A stretch of 64,000 bases of DNA from Derxia gummosa DSM 723 (GCF_000482785.1 NZ_AXWS01000007.1:186001-250000), one strand, 5' to 3'; positions 17,624 to 27,450 are shown, counted from the first letter of the stretch. The notes: generated from the sequence alone by a model not told the origin. Program-made: numbers and translations.

Positions 17624-18493
17624 GTGAGCGCCACGCCCCTCGACGAGGCCGCCCTGCACGACACGCAGGCGGCCGACGGCCTGCCCGACACGGTGGACGG
17701 CCTCGCCTACGCCAAGCTCTACGGCGAGCCGCTGTTCAAGCTGCCGCAGGATGTCTACATCCCGCCCGACGCGCTTGAAGTGTTCCTGGAGGCCTTCGAG
17801 GGGCCGCTCGACCTGCTGCTCTATCTCATCCGCAAGCAGAACTTCAACGTGCTCGACATCCCGATGGCGGATGTCACCAAGCAGTACCTCGGCTACATCG
17901 AGCAGATCCGCGAGCGCAACCTGGAGCTCGCCGCCGAATACCTGCTCATGGCCGCGATGCTCATCGAGATCAAGTCGCGCATGCTGCTGCCGGTCAAGAA
18001 GGCCGACGACGGCAACGAAGCCGAGGACCCGCGCGCCGAACTCGTGCGCCGCCTGCTCGAATACGAGCAGATGAAGCTCGCCGCCCGCCAGCTCGACGAC
18101 CTGCCCCAGCTCGGCCGCGACTTCTGGCGCGCCGAGGCCCTCATCGACAACACCACGTCGGTGCGCCTGCCCGACGTCAATCCCGACGACCTGCGCCAGG
18201 CCTTCGCCGACATCCTCAAGCGGGCGAAGCTCGTGCAGCACCACCGCATCACGCGCGAGGAGCTGTCGGTGCGCGATCACATGAGCCGCATCCTGCGGCG
18301 CCTGCAGGACAGCCGCTTCGTCGAGTTCACCGAGCTGTTCCTCGGCGACGAGCGCCTGCTCGGGCGCGGGCCGGCCATCGTCGTCGTGCACTTCGTCGCG
18401 ATGCTCGAGCTGGCGCGCGAATCGCTGCTCGAAATCACCCAGGCCGAGGCCTACGCGCCGATCTACGTGCGCCTCGGCTACCGCCCCAGCTGA
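17624..18493 (+). CDS. scpA: Segregation and condensation protein A
   Basis: ScpA kleisin that bridges the SMC ATPase heads and works with ScpB in chromosome condensation and segregation. The diagnostic FEGPLDLLLYLIRKQNFNVLDIP stretch starts near residue 60, and EYLLMAAMLIEIKSRMLLP lies near 105-123. A winged-helix-like C-terminal part completes it. The extra N-terminal 45 residues are common in betaproteobacteria. The start is GTG, four bases after the DUF3460 stop. The partner scpB is not in the window, nor are the panC/panD genes that often follow in Burkholderiales, so the neighbourhood has been rearranged downstream. Confidence 0.95.
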   Translation: MSATPLDEAALHDTQAADGLPDTVDGLAYAKLYGEPLFKLPQDVYIPPDALEVFLEAFEGPLDLLLYLIRKQNFNVLDIPMADVTKQYLGYIEQIRERNLELAAEYLLMAAMLIEIKSRMLLPVKKADDGNEAEDPRAELVRRLLEYEQMKLAARQLDDLPQLGRDFWRAEALIDNTTSVRLPDVNPDDLRQAFADILKRAKLVQHHRITREELSVRDHMSRILRRLQDSRFVEFTELFLGDERLLGRGPAIVVVHFVAMLELARESLLEITQAEAYAPIYVRLGYRPS

Positions 18494-18515
18494 CGCAGAC
18501 GGGGACGAGACCGCC

Positions 18516-20480
18516 ATGAGCAAGCGCGACTCCCGCCCCGATGCCACGGGCGCCGCCCCGTCCCGCGCGACCGCCACCGGACGCGAGGCCGCGACGCCGA
18601 CCCCGATCGACGGCGGCGCCGGCTCCACCCGCCTCGACGTCCTGCGCGAAGCGGGCCTGCTCGACCCCACGCCCGACGCCAGCTTCGACCGGCTCACCCG
18701 CGTGGCCGCGCGCATGAACGCCGCGCCGATCGCCTTCATCAACTTCATCGACGACCACCGGCAGTTCATCAAGAGCGCCTTCGGCATGGACGGCGGCCTG
18801 CCCGATTCGCGCGAGCTGCCGCTGGTCGGCGGCTTCTGCGAGCGCGTGGTCGCCACCGGCGCGCCGCTGCTGCTCACCGACGCGCGGCTCGATCCGCATT
18901 TCGCCGGCAGCCTGCCGGTCCGCGCGCTCGGCCTCGTGAGCTATTGCGGCGTGCCGCTGCGCCTGAGCGAGGACGGCCCGGTGCTCGGCGCGCTGTCGGT
19001 CTGCGATCGCGTACCGCGCGACTGGAGCGCCGACCAGCTCGGCAACCTGCTCGACCTCGCCGGCGCGGTCGCCACCGAAGTGATGCTGCGTCGCCAGGTC
19101 GAGCTGCAACGCCGTACCAAGCTCGCGCTGCGACGCTCGCAGCACCAGCTCGAACACGCGACCGTCGCCGGCAGCGTCGGCCTCTGGTACTGGGATCTCA
19201 CCTCCGAGGTCATCGACTGGACGGTGCTGTGCAAGCGCATCTTCGGCTTCGCCGACGACCAGTCCGTCACCTACGCCCGCTTCCTTGGCGTGATCCATCC
19301 GCAGGACCGCGACAACGTCGACGAGGGGGTGCAGGCGGCGCTGCGCGGCGAGGCGCCCTATCACGAGACCTTCCGCGTCATCTGGCCCGACGGCAGCATC
19401 CGCTGGATCAATTCGCGCGGCGCGCCGGTGCGCAACGAGGACGGCGTGGCCGTCGCGATGAGCGGCGCCGCCTTCGACGTCACGCTCAACAAGCACACCG
19501 AACTCAAGCTGCGCGCCTCCGAGCACGGCCTGCGCGCGCGCAACGACAACCTCCAGACCCAGGTCGAGGCCCGCACCGCCGAGCTGCAGAACCTCTCGCG
19601 CCACCTGCTGCACGTGAGCGAGAACGAGAAATCCCGCCTCGCCTCAGAGCTGCACGACGAACTCGGCGCCTACCTCACGGTGCTGCGCATGGACCTGGCC
19701 GCGATCCAGCGCGGCCTGCGCGAGACCGCGCCCGCGCTGCTGCCCCGGCTCGACCGCGCCCTCGCCACGCTGGCCGAGACCACCGACATCAAGCGCCGCA
19801 TCGTCGAGGGCCTGCGCCCGAGCCTCATCGACACCTTCGGTCTCGAAAAGGCCTTGCAGATGCATGTCGAGCAGTTCGCGGGCACGAGCGGCCTGCAATG
19901 GCGACTCGATGTCGAGCCCGAGCTGCCCGTGCTCGACGAGCACCGCGCGATCGCGCTCTACCGCATCGTGCAGGAGGCGCTCAACAACTCGGCGAAGTAC
20001 GCCCGCGCCACGCAGGTGAGCGTCAACCTGCACGAGGTGGCGGGCGGCGTGCGCCTGACCGTGGCCGACGACGGCACCGGCCTGCCGCCAGGCTGGCGCG
20101 GCCGGCCCGGCAGTCACGGCATCGCGGGCATGCGCCAGCGCGTCGAGTTCTTCGGCGGGCGCTTCGAGATCGGCCCCGGCCCGGGCGGACGCGGCACCCA
20201 GGTGAGCGCCACCGTGCCGCGCGCCGAGGTGGCGGCACACGCGCCCTCGGCCAACCAGCTCGACGCGATCGACCCGAACGCGACGCTCGACCTGAACCTG
20301 CTTGCCGGCAGGAATGTCGGCCTGATCAACCTCGCCGCCGGACTCGATGGCCACGCCAGCCCGCCCGGCGAGCCCGACGCGCCGGCCGACGCCGCCGACC
20401 CGTGCGCCGCCCCGTCCGAGCTGATCCCGCCGCTCGACCTGCCGCGCCGCACCGACGGCACCGATCCCGCCGATGCCTGA
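18516..20480 (+). CDS. Soluble GAF-PAS sensor histidine kinase (HisKA_3, NarL-type)
   Basis: Cytoplasmic sensor kinase with no membrane segment. A GAF domain spans about 35-190 and a PAS domain about 210-325 (WYWDLTSEVIDWT near 225). A short coiled coil leads to a HisKA_3 dimerisation domain with His380 in ELHDELGAYLTVLRMDLAA, then an ATPase domain (QEALNNSAKYA near 490, ADDGTGLPPGWRG near 515-530). Such kinases normally pair with LuxR/NarL-type regulators, but none is adjacent. A roughly 85-residue Asp/Pro/Ala-rich tail follows the ATPase domain and is unusual. Its last eight bases overlap the start of an ABC exporter gene, so the kinase and exporter are translationally coupled. Confidence 0.88.
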   Translation: MSKRDSRPDATGAAPSRATATGREAATPTPIDGGAGSTRLDVLREAGLLDPTPDASFDRLTRVAARMNAAPIAFINFIDDHRQFIKSAFGMDGGLPDSRELPLVGGFCERVVATGAPLLLTDARLDPHFAGSLPVRALGLVSYCGVPLRLSEDGPVLGALSVCDRVPRDWSADQLGNLLDLAGAVATEVMLRRQVELQRRTKLALRRSQHQLEHATVAGSVGLWYWDLTSEVIDWTVLCKRIFGFADDQSVTYARFLGVIHPQDRDNVDEGVQAALRGEAPYHETFRVIWPDGSIRWINSRGAPVRNEDGVAVAMSGAAFDVTLNKHTELKLRASEHGLRARNDNLQTQVEARTAELQNLSRHLLHVSENEKSRLASELHDELGAYLTVLRMDLAAIQRGLRETAPALLPRLDRALATLAETTDIKRRIVEGLRPSLIDTFGLEKALQMHVEQFAGTSGLQWRLDVEPELPVLDEHRAIALYRIVQEALNNSAKYARATQVSVNLHEVAGGVRLTVADDGTGLPPGWRGRPGSHGIAGMRQRVEFFGGRFEIGPGPGGRGTQVSATVPRAEVAAHAPSANQLDAIDPNATLDLNLLAGRNVGLINLAAGLDGHASPPGEPDAPADAADPCAAPSELIPPLDLPRRTDGTDPADA

Positions 20481-22401
20481 CGACCGCGCGCCCGATCGCG
20501 CCACCGGCCTCGCCCGCGCCGACGGCACGCCGGTCACACCACTGCCCGCCACGCCACTCGCCTTCCTCTGGGCGGCGGTGCGGGTGCGCCCCTGGAGCTA
20601 TCTCGCGCTGCTGCTGCTCGAAACCACCCAGGCCGGCTGCGGCATCCTGCTGCCCTGGGCGCTGGGCGAGGTGGTGCGCACCGTCACCGGCGCCGGCTCG
20701 GCCGCCGACGCCTTCGCGCGCATCGACGGGCCGTTCGCGTGGTTCGTCGCGCTCAGCCTCGGCGAGGTCGTCGCCAGCCGCGCGAGCGGGACGCTCTTCC
20801 TCTGGATGTTCCCGCGCCAGCGCCAGGCCATCGCGCAGGCGATGTCGGCCTGGCTGCAAGGCCATTCGCACCGCTATCTCGGCGACAACTTCGCGGGCGC
20901 GCTCGCCCACCGCATCGGCGAGACCTCGCTCGGCGTGAACCAGACGCTCGGGCTGATGCTGTTCGACTTCTGGCCGGTGTCGGTGGTGTTCGGCGTGTCG
21001 ATCGTGCTGCTGCACCGCGCGAACGCGGGGCTGGCGCTGTTCGTGTCGCTGTGGATCGCGGGCTTCGTGCTGGCGTCGTTCTGGCTCGCGCGGCGCTGCC
21101 AGCCGTACTCGATCGCGGCGGCGGCGGCGCGCAGCGAGACCAACGGCCGCATCGTCGATGCCGTCGGCAACCTCACGAGCAGCCGGCTGTTCGCGCGCTT
21201 CGGGCACGAACGCATGCTGTTGCGCGACCAGTATCGGCGCGAACTGAAGGCGATCGGCACCGCCAACCGCTATGCCGAGGGCGTGCGCTGGTTCCAGTTC
21301 CTCGCGGCGGCAGCGCTCAAGATCGGCATGCTCTGGTACGCGATCCGGCTGTGGCGCGAGGGCGCGATCGGCGTGGCCGAGTTCGTTACGGTCACGGGGC
21401 TGGCGCTGCTCATCATCACCGAGGCGCGCAACCTGAGCCGGCGCTTCCTTGAGCTGTTCGAGTACTCGGGCAACGTGGCCAACGGCGTGAACACGATCGC
21501 CCGGCCGCACGAGATCGTCGATGCGCCGGGCGCGCGCCACGTCGTGGTCGAGCGCGGCGCGATCGAGCTGCGCGAGGTGGTGTTCGGCTACGGTCACAGG
21601 GCCGGCGACGGCGCGCCGACCACGAAGTCGCGCGGCGCCGGCACCGACGCGAACGCGGGCAAGACGGCCGCGCGCGGTGGCGATGACGGCGCGCCGCTCG
21701 TGTTCGACCGCCTGTCGCTGCGCATCGCGCCGGGCGAGCGCGTCGGGCTGGTGGGCGCCTCGGGCTCGGGCAAGTCGACGCTCGTCAACCTCGTGCTGCG
21801 GCTCTACGACCCGCAGTCGGGCGCCATCCTCATCGACGGCCACGACCTGCGCGACTTCACGCAGGACTCGCTGCATGCGCAGATCGGTCTCATCCCGCAG
21901 GACCCGAGCCTGTTCCACCGCAGTCTGCGCGACAACATCCGCTACGGCCGGCTCGACGCGAGCGATGCCGAGGTCGAGGCCGCCGCGCGCCAGGCCCAGG
22001 CGCACGACTTCATCGCCGCGATGAAGGAAGGCTACGACTCGATGGTGGGCGAGCGCGGCGTGAAGCTGTCGGGCGGCCAGCGCCAGCGCATCGCGATCGC
22101 GCGCGTGGTGCTCAAGAACGCGCCGGTGCTCATCCTCGACGAGGCCACTTCGGCGCTCGATTCGCTCACCGAGCAGGCGATCCAGCGCACGCTCGACACG
22201 GTCATGCGCGGCAAGACGGTGATCGTGGTGGCGCACCGACTGTCGACCATCGCCCATCTCGACCGCATCGTCGTGTTCGAGCACGGCCGCGTGGTGGAGG
22301 ACGGCCCGCACGAGGCGCTGCTGGCGCGGCGCGGGGCCTACTGGCGGTTGTGGAGCCGGCAGGCGGGCGGGTTTCTGGGCGACGAGACCGGCGAGTCCTG
22401 A
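20473..22401 (+). CDS. ABC exporter (fused membrane and ATPase domains)
   Basis: Half-size ABC exporter with six membrane helices over residues 35-340, then the nucleotide-binding domain. Walker A GASGSGKST is at 428-436, signature SGGQRQRIAIARV starts at 533, Walker B LILDEATSALD is near 552-562, and the H-loop VVAHRLSTIAH follows. It would act as a homodimer exporting a lipid or small molecule. A Gly/Ala/Lys-rich insert of about 35 residues (GAPTTKSRGAGTD and onward) interrupts the start of the ATPase domain. The gene starts inside the end of the upstream histidine kinase gene. A membrane patatin gene follows 94 bases later. The substrate is unknown; resemblance to MsbA-like lipid exporters is only at fold level. 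Confidence 0.9.
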   Translation: MPDDRAPDRATGLARADGTPVTPLPATPLAFLWAAVRVRPWSYLALLLLETTQAGCGILLPWALGEVVRTVTGAGSAADAFARIDGPFAWFVALSLGEVVASRASGTLFLWMFPRQRQAIAQAMSAWLQGHSHRYLGDNFAGALAHRIGETSLGVNQTLGLMLFDFWPVSVVFGVSIVLLHRANAGLALFVSLWIAGFVLASFWLARRCQPYSIAAAAARSETNGRIVDAVGNLTSSRLFARFGHERMLLRDQYRRELKAIGTANRYAEGVRWFQFLAAAALKIGMLWYAIRLWREGAIGVAEFVTVTGLALLIITEARNLSRRFLELFEYSGNVANGVNTIARPHEIVDAPGARHVVVERGAIELREVVFGYGHRAGDGAPTTKSRGAGTDANAGKTAARGGDDGAPLVFDRLSLRIAPGERVGLVGASGSGKSTLVNLVLRLYDPQSGAILIDGHDLRDFTQDSLHAQIGLIPQDPSLFHRSLRDNIRYGRLDASDAEVEAAARQAQAHDFIAAMKEGYDSMVGERGVKLSGGQRQRIAIARVVLKNAPVLILDEATSALDSLTEQAIQRTLDTVMRGKTVIVVAHRLSTIAHLDRIVVFEHGRVVEDGPHEALLARRGAYWRLWSRQAGGFLGDETGES

Positions 22402-22495
22402 AGGACGCCGGGGCAGGACATTTCGCCCTGATGGCGCCTGACGGCGGCGCTGTCCACACTCCGGCGCACCGCATCCCGCCCGGGAGGAAGCCGCC

Positions 22496-25400
22496 ATGAC
22501 CATCGCCACTACCGCGCCCGTCGGCGCCAGCGTCCCTCTCACCGCCCCGCCCGGCCTCGTCGAGGAACTGCGCTTCGCGGTCGCCATGAACGGCGGCGTG
22601 AGCCTGTGCATCTGGATCGGCGGCGTCGCCACCGAGATCAACCGACTCACCCGCTCCAATCCGCAGCATGACGAGCCGGCCTGCGACGTCTATCGAGATC
22701 TGCTGTGCCTGCTCGGCTACGAGGCTCGCGTCGATGTCATCAGCGGCACCAGCGCCGGCGGCATCAACGGCGCCGCGCTCGGTATCGGCGCGGTCTATCG
22801 CTGCGGCATCGACACGCTGCGCGACGTCTGGCTCGACAGCGGCTCGCTCACCGACCTGCTGCGCGACCCGGCCACGCCCGCGCCACCCTCGCTGCTCGAC
22901 GGCAACGACTACTTCCTGCCGCGCATCAAGACGGCCTTCGAGAATCTGATCGGCGGCCGTGCGGCCGCGCCGGCCATCGAAGCGCCGCTGTCGCTCACGC
23001 TCACCACCACGTTGCTCGACGGCGAACTCGTGCGCCAGGCCGACGACCTCGGCTCGACCATCTTCGACGTCAACCATCGCGGCCGCTTCCACTTCGTGCA
23101 CGGCGCCAGCATCGACAACCGCCACGATGTCGTGCCGATGGCCAGCTTCGATGGCGACAGCGGCGCCGTCGCCCGGCGGCTCGCGCGCGCGGCCCGCGCC
23201 ACCGCCTCGTTCCCGGCCGCCTTCGAGCCCTTCCTCACCGGTGCCGACGACCGCCTCGCCCAGCCCGCGAGCGTCGAGGCGCGACTGCGCGCCACCGATC
23301 CCGACATGACGTCGAAGCCGCGCTACGTCATCGACGGCGGCGTGCTCAACAACAAGCCGATCGAATCCGCGCTCGCGGCCATCATGACGATGCCGGCCGA
23401 CCGGCCGGTGCGGCGCGTCTTCCTCTATGTCATCCCCGATCCGTCGGCCTCGGTGCGCGAGCGAGCGCCCGGCGACCAGCCCAGCATCGGCGCGGTCGCG
23501 CTCGACGCGCTGGTCGGCATCCCGGGCAACCAGGTCATCAGCGAACAGCTGGCCCAGATCCGCGACCACAACGCCGCCGTGCGCAACTACCGCTCGAAGA
23601 TCGACATCCTCGTCGAGAAGGCCGACGCGGGCACCGTCATCGGTCTCGCCCGCACGGTCTGGCCGACCTATCTCGAAGACCGCGCCGCGCGGCGCGCCAG
23701 CGCCGTCATCGCCGCGCTGGCCGCCAGCGACGCCTTCGTCGGCGACCCGACCACACCCGGTCTCGCCCAATCGACGCGCGACTGGCTGGAGCAGCTCTGG
23801 CGCGGCAGGGTCGCGCCGATCGCCGCGCATGAAGACGATGCCGTGGGCCTGCCTTCCGACAGCCCGCCCTCCGACACCACCTCCGCGGACAGTCCACCCG
23901 CTGGCGCCGACTTCCGCGCGCCCCGTCTGCCGCGGGATCTCGACCTCCACCTCCGGACCAGCCTGCTTGCCCGGCTGCGCTCGCTGATGCGCAAGACCCT
24001 GCGCTCGATCCACCTCTGCGACGAACGCCGGCTCGGCACTGCCGACAACTCCGACCTGAGCATCGCCCACGACGCCATCACCCGGCTCGATCAGCAGCTG
24101 CGCTCCAGCGCCTGGACGACGACGCGCCACTGCCGTGACGTGCTCAAGAAGGCGGTCGCGCCGGACGGCCCCAGCCGCGCCGCCGCGATCGCCGCCAGCC
24201 TCGCGCGGGTCACGAGCGCCGCCGACGTGTCCGGCCACTGCGTGGAACAGCTCGTCGCGCAGCTCCGCGAACTCGCGACCGCCCTCGACAAGCCCGACAC
24301 ACCCGCCGGACCGGACAAACCCGACACCGCCGCCGACTTCCTCACCACCTTCGACAGTGGCCTCGCCGCCCTCGGCCGGGTCATGAAGTCGATGCTCGAC
24401 ATCCTGCGCGGCAAGCGCCTGCTCGACGCCGGAGCCGACACCGAGGACGCCCGCATCGCCGCCACACTCCAGCGCGCCCATGCCTACACCTTCGGCGCGG
24501 CGGCGCACCTGGACGGCTGGGACGGTCCGACGCGGCGCCTCATCGCGCTGCATGTGCTGTCCACCGTCTTCGGCGACGGCCAGGACAGCGACGCCACCGG
24601 CGCGGTCGAACTCGTGCAGGTCAGCGCGCGCTTCGACCGCGATGCCTGGGGCAACACCGGCGCTGGCGTGCTCTCGCCCGAGGCCAAGGTCGCCGGCATG
24701 CAGCTCGCGCATTTCGGCGCCTTCTACCGCCGCTCCTGGCGCGCCAACGACTGGATGCACGGCCGGCTCGACGCCATCGACCGGCTGGTGCGCGCCGTGC
24801 TCGTGCCGCGCCGCCTCGCCCGCCTCTACCCCGGCCGCGCCAGGGAGGTCGCCGCCGCGCTGGCCGACCTCGCCACCCGCGACAGCACGCTCGCACCCGA
24901 CGCCCTGCCCGAGCTTGTCGAAGCCGATCGGGAGCGGCGCCGCGCGGCGCTGACCACGCAGATTCACGCCGAACTGCGATTCCTCGATGATTCGCGGGTG
25001 CTGCCGCCGGCCGAGCTGCGCACCAGTGCCGACGCCCTCATCCGCCAGCTCCAGCTGCGCGTGATGCGCGCTGAGATGCCCGACGTGGTGCAGGCGCTGC
25101 GGGCCGACCGCGCGGCGGGCGCCGACCCGCGCCCGCCGGCCAGCGTACTGCTCGCGACCTGGGATCCTCATCTCGACGCCACGCGGCTCGTGCGGCTGGT
25201 GCAGGCCTGCGCGCTCGGCCGCGAAGGCATCGGCAGCCAGTTCGGCAGCGATCTCATGACCGCCACTCTCGGCAAGACCGTCGCCGTCGTGCATGCGGCG
25301 GCGAGCGGTCCGCATCTCGGGGTCGATCCGGTGGCGGCGCTGCTCAAGACGCTCAAGCTGCCGGTCACGCTGTTCTACTGGGCCAGCCGCGATCTCTCGC

Positions 25401-26197
25401 GCGGTTCGAGCACCGCCTCGGCGCTGCGGCTGCTGATCCTGGCGCTGGGTGTGACCCTCGTGATCACCGCCGGGCTGGGCGACGGCCTCAAGTCACCGCT
25501 GCTTGGGCTGGGGTGGTCGCTCACCGCCGTCGGCGCGCTGATGCTGCTGCTGCGCGGCGGAGGGCTGGCCACCGGACCCGGACAGCTCACGGCGGTCACG
25601 GTGCTGCTGGCGCTGCTGATCGCCGGCGTGGCGAGCGGGTTGCCACCGATGGCCCTCGGGCTGTTGCTGGTGGCCGGCTGGCTGATGGCGCGGACAGGCT
25701 GTCGCCGCGTGGCGGTCTCGGCGGCCGGCGCGCCGGCCGGCACGCCGGGGTGGCGGGCCAGGATCGCGCGCTGTCGGGCCGCGCTGGCCAGGTGCCTGCG
25801 GTGGCTGGCCACCGGCTTGTGCGCGCTCGTCGCCGGCCTGCGCGCGCTGCTGCTCGGCTTGCTCCCGGCCGCCGTGCTGCTCGGCGCCATGTGGTGGTCG
25901 GCCGGAGCGCCGACCGACACCGGCCCGCTCCACCAGGCCCTGCGCGCGCTGCCGCACACGCCGGCGGAATTGGCCGACGACATCGTCGAGCGCACCAGCA
26001 AGAGCGTGCTGGACAGCCACCCCACCGACATCGACGCGGCCGTCAGGCTCGCCGCCCGTACCGCGCTCAAGGAAGCCGAAGTCGCGCGCTGGCGCGCGGT
26101 GCTGCTGCCGACGGCGCTGCTGCTGCTGCTGACGCTCTACCTCGCCCTGCGCGACTGGCTGGCGAGTCGCCACCGACACGCCGATCCCGAGGCCTGA
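22496..26197 (+). CDS. Large membrane-anchored patatin-like phospholipase (DUF3376 type)
   Basis: Predicted lipid acyl hydrolase of 1233 residues. The patatin catalytic dyad is visible: oxyanion-loop MNGGVSLCIWIGG near 31-43, nucleophile Ser86 in SGTSAGGINGAALG, and Asp280 in IDGGVLNNKP. A long helical central region resembles the DUF3376 extension of actinobacterial and some proteobacterial patatins. The last 270 residues contain about five hydrophobic segments (around 979-1002, 1004-1020, 1028-1060, 1105-1140 and 1198-1220), so the enzyme is probably held at the membrane with the catalytic domain in the cytoplasm. A GGGAGGAAG ribosome-binding site precedes the ATG. Lying after an ABC exporter, it might act on the same lipid pool, which is inference. 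Confidence 0.82.
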   Translation: MTIATTAPVGASVPLTAPPGLVEELRFAVAMNGGVSLCIWIGGVATEINRLTRSNPQHDEPACDVYRDLLCLLGYEARVDVISGTSAGGINGAALGIGAVYRCGIDTLRDVWLDSGSLTDLLRDPATPAPPSLLDGNDYFLPRIKTAFENLIGGRAAAPAIEAPLSLTLTTTLLDGELVRQADDLGSTIFDVNHRGRFHFVHGASIDNRHDVVPMASFDGDSGAVARRLARAARATASFPAAFEPFLTGADDRLAQPASVEARLRATDPDMTSKPRYVIDGGVLNNKPIESALAAIMTMPADRPVRRVFLYVIPDPSASVRERAPGDQPSIGAVALDALVGIPGNQVISEQLAQIRDHNAAVRNYRSKIDILVEKADAGTVIGLARTVWPTYLEDRAARRASAVIAALAASDAFVGDPTTPGLAQSTRDWLEQLWRGRVAPIAAHEDDAVGLPSDSPPSDTTSADSPPAGADFRAPRLPRDLDLHLRTSLLARLRSLMRKTLRSIHLCDERRLGTADNSDLSIAHDAITRLDQQLRSSAWTTTRHCRDVLKKAVAPDGPSRAAAIAASLARVTSAADVSGHCVEQLVAQLRELATALDKPDTPAGPDKPDTAADFLTTFDSGLAALGRVMKSMLDILRGKRLLDAGADTEDARIAATLQRAHAYTFGAAAHLDGWDGPTRRLIALHVLSTVFGDGQDSDATGAVELVQVSARFDRDAWGNTGAGVLSPEAKVAGMQLAHFGAFYRRSWRANDWMHGRLDAIDRLVRAVLVPRRLARLYPGRAREVAAALADLATRDSTLAPDALPELVEADRERRRAALTTQIHAELRFLDDSRVLPPAELRTSADALIRQLQLRVMRAEMPDVVQALRADRAAGADPRPPASVLLATWDPHLDATRLVRLVQACALGREGIGSQFGSDLMTATLGKTVAVVHAAASGPHLGVDPVAALLKTLKLPVTLFYWASRDLSRGSSTASALRLLILALGVTLVITAGLGDGLKSPLLGLGWSLTAVGALMLLLRGGGLATGPGQLTAVTVLLALLIAGVASGLPPMALGLLLVAGWLMARTGCRRVAVSAAGAPAGTPGWRARIARCRAALARCLRWLATGLCALVAGLRALLLGLLPAAVLLGAMWWSAGAPTDTGPLHQALRALPHTPAELADDIVERTSKSVLDSHPTDIDAAVRLAARTALKEAEVARWRAVLLPTALLLLLTLYLALRDWLASRHRHADPEA

Positions 26198-26283
26198 CCG
26201 GCCGGCGCCGCCGCCACCACGGTCCTGGGTCGCGCGGCATGCATGCTGCTTCCTTCGCCGACCCCACCTCCTCCGCCATCGTC

Positions 26284-27387
26284 ATGCCCAAGACGCGCCT
26301 GTTCGCCGCCCTCGCCCTGCTCGCCTGCACCACCGCCCTCGCCGACACTCCGAAGCGCAAGGTCATCATCGACCAGGACGCCTACGGCGCCGCCGGCTCC
26401 AACCAGCAGGCCATCCTCATGCTGCTGCAGGCGCCCGACGTCGAGCTGCTGGGCATCACCGTGGTGAGCGGCGACGGCTGGCGCGACGAGAACGTCGCCC
26501 ATGCGCTGCGGCTGCTGGAGGTGGCGCAGCGCACCGAAGTGCCGGTGTTCGCGGGCGCGGTGCTGCCGCTCGTCAACAACCCTGCGCGCACCAGGGCCTG
26601 GGAGATGCGCTTCGGCAAGCTGGTCTACAAGGGCGCCTGGACCGAGAGCTGGCCCGCCTACCAGAGCGCGCCGCGCGAGGCGCATCCCGACGATCCGTGG
26701 CGCGTGCCGCCGGTGGCGTCGGGCCTGCCCGACATCAAGCCGGCGCCCGGCACGGCGATGGACTTCCTCATCCGCAAGACACGCGAGTTTCCGGGCGAGG
26801 TCACGATCATCGCGGCCGGCCCGCTCACCAACCTCGCGCTCACGGCGCGCATCGACCCCGACTTCGCGCGCAACGCGAAGGAACTCGTGTTCATGGGCGG
26901 CAGCTACAACCCGCTGCCGGCCGACAACGCCTTCGCCGCCGAGTACGCGCACAACCCGAGGCTCGAATTCAACCTGCGCTTCGACCCCGAGGCCGCAAGC
27001 GCGGTGCTGCACGAAACCTGGCGCAAGGTCACGCAGCTGCCCGTGGACCCGACCACCCGCAGCTTCTGGAGCGACGACTTCATCCGCCGCGCCGGCGCCG
27101 GGCGCACGCCCTTCGCGGGCTATCTGGGACGCTTCGGCCTCAACCTGCCGATGTGGGACGAGATGGCGGTGGCGGTCTGGCTCGATCCGACGCTCGTCAC
27201 GCGCGCCGACACCGTGCTCGTCGATGTGGATACCGACAGCGCCGGTTCAGGCTACGGCAGCACGCTTAGCTGGCCGGTCGGCCACGGCCCAGGCATGGGC
27301 GAGCGGCCGGTGAAGGTGGTGCGGGAAGTCGACGTGAAGCGCTTCGAGCGCATGACGCTCGACCTGCTGACGCAGCCGCGCCGCTGA
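26284..27387 (+). CDS. Exported nucleoside hydrolase-like protein with altered metal motif
   Basis: Inosine-uridine preferring nucleoside hydrolase fold with a Sec signal peptide (residues 1-20, cleavage after TTALA), so it acts in the periplasm. The classic N-terminal calcium motif DxDxxxDD is changed: here it reads IIDQDAYGAAGSNQQA at 28-43, keeping the first two Asp but with Asn-Gln-Gln in place of the Asp pair. The mid-protein AAGPLTNLAL and KELVFMGGSYN motifs are retained. Length is 367 residues from the ATG immediately ahead of the signal peptide; an upstream ATG would spoil the signal. Substrate may be a nucleoside or another N-glycoside. The altered motif makes ordinary activity uncertain. 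Confidence 0.82.
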   Translation: MPKTRLFAALALLACTTALADTPKRKVIIDQDAYGAAGSNQQAILMLLQAPDVELLGITVVSGDGWRDENVAHALRLLEVAQRTEVPVFAGAVLPLVNNPARTRAWEMRFGKLVYKGAWTESWPAYQSAPREAHPDDPWRVPPVASGLPDIKPAPGTAMDFLIRKTREFPGEVTIIAAGPLTNLALTARIDPDFARNAKELVFMGGSYNPLPADNAFAAEYAHNPRLEFNLRFDPEAASAVLHETWRKVTQLPVDPTTRSFWSDDFIRRAGAGRTPFAGYLGRFGLNLPMWDEMAVAVWLDPTLVTRADTVLVDVDTDSAGSGYGSTLSWPVGHGPGMGERPVKVVREVDVKRFERMTLDLLTQPRR

Positions 27388-27419
27388 AGCGCGGGCAGGT
27401 TCGAGCCGGTGCGCCGCGG

Positions 27420-27450
27420 CGCCTGCCGGCACCGGTGAAGCCGGCAGGCG
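27420..27450 (+). terminator. Strong hairpin after the nucleoside hydrolase gene
   Basis: Perfect 11-base arms CGCCTGCCGGC and GCCGGCAGGCG around a 9-base loop, starting 33 bases after the stop codon. It lacks a T-run. It probably stops transcription or protects the 3' end. Confidence 0.45.

Noticed and set aside
22202-25315. A 1037-codon minus-strand frame opposite the patatin and exporter genes
   Set aside because: No family motifs; crosses the boundary of two well-supported plus-strand genes.
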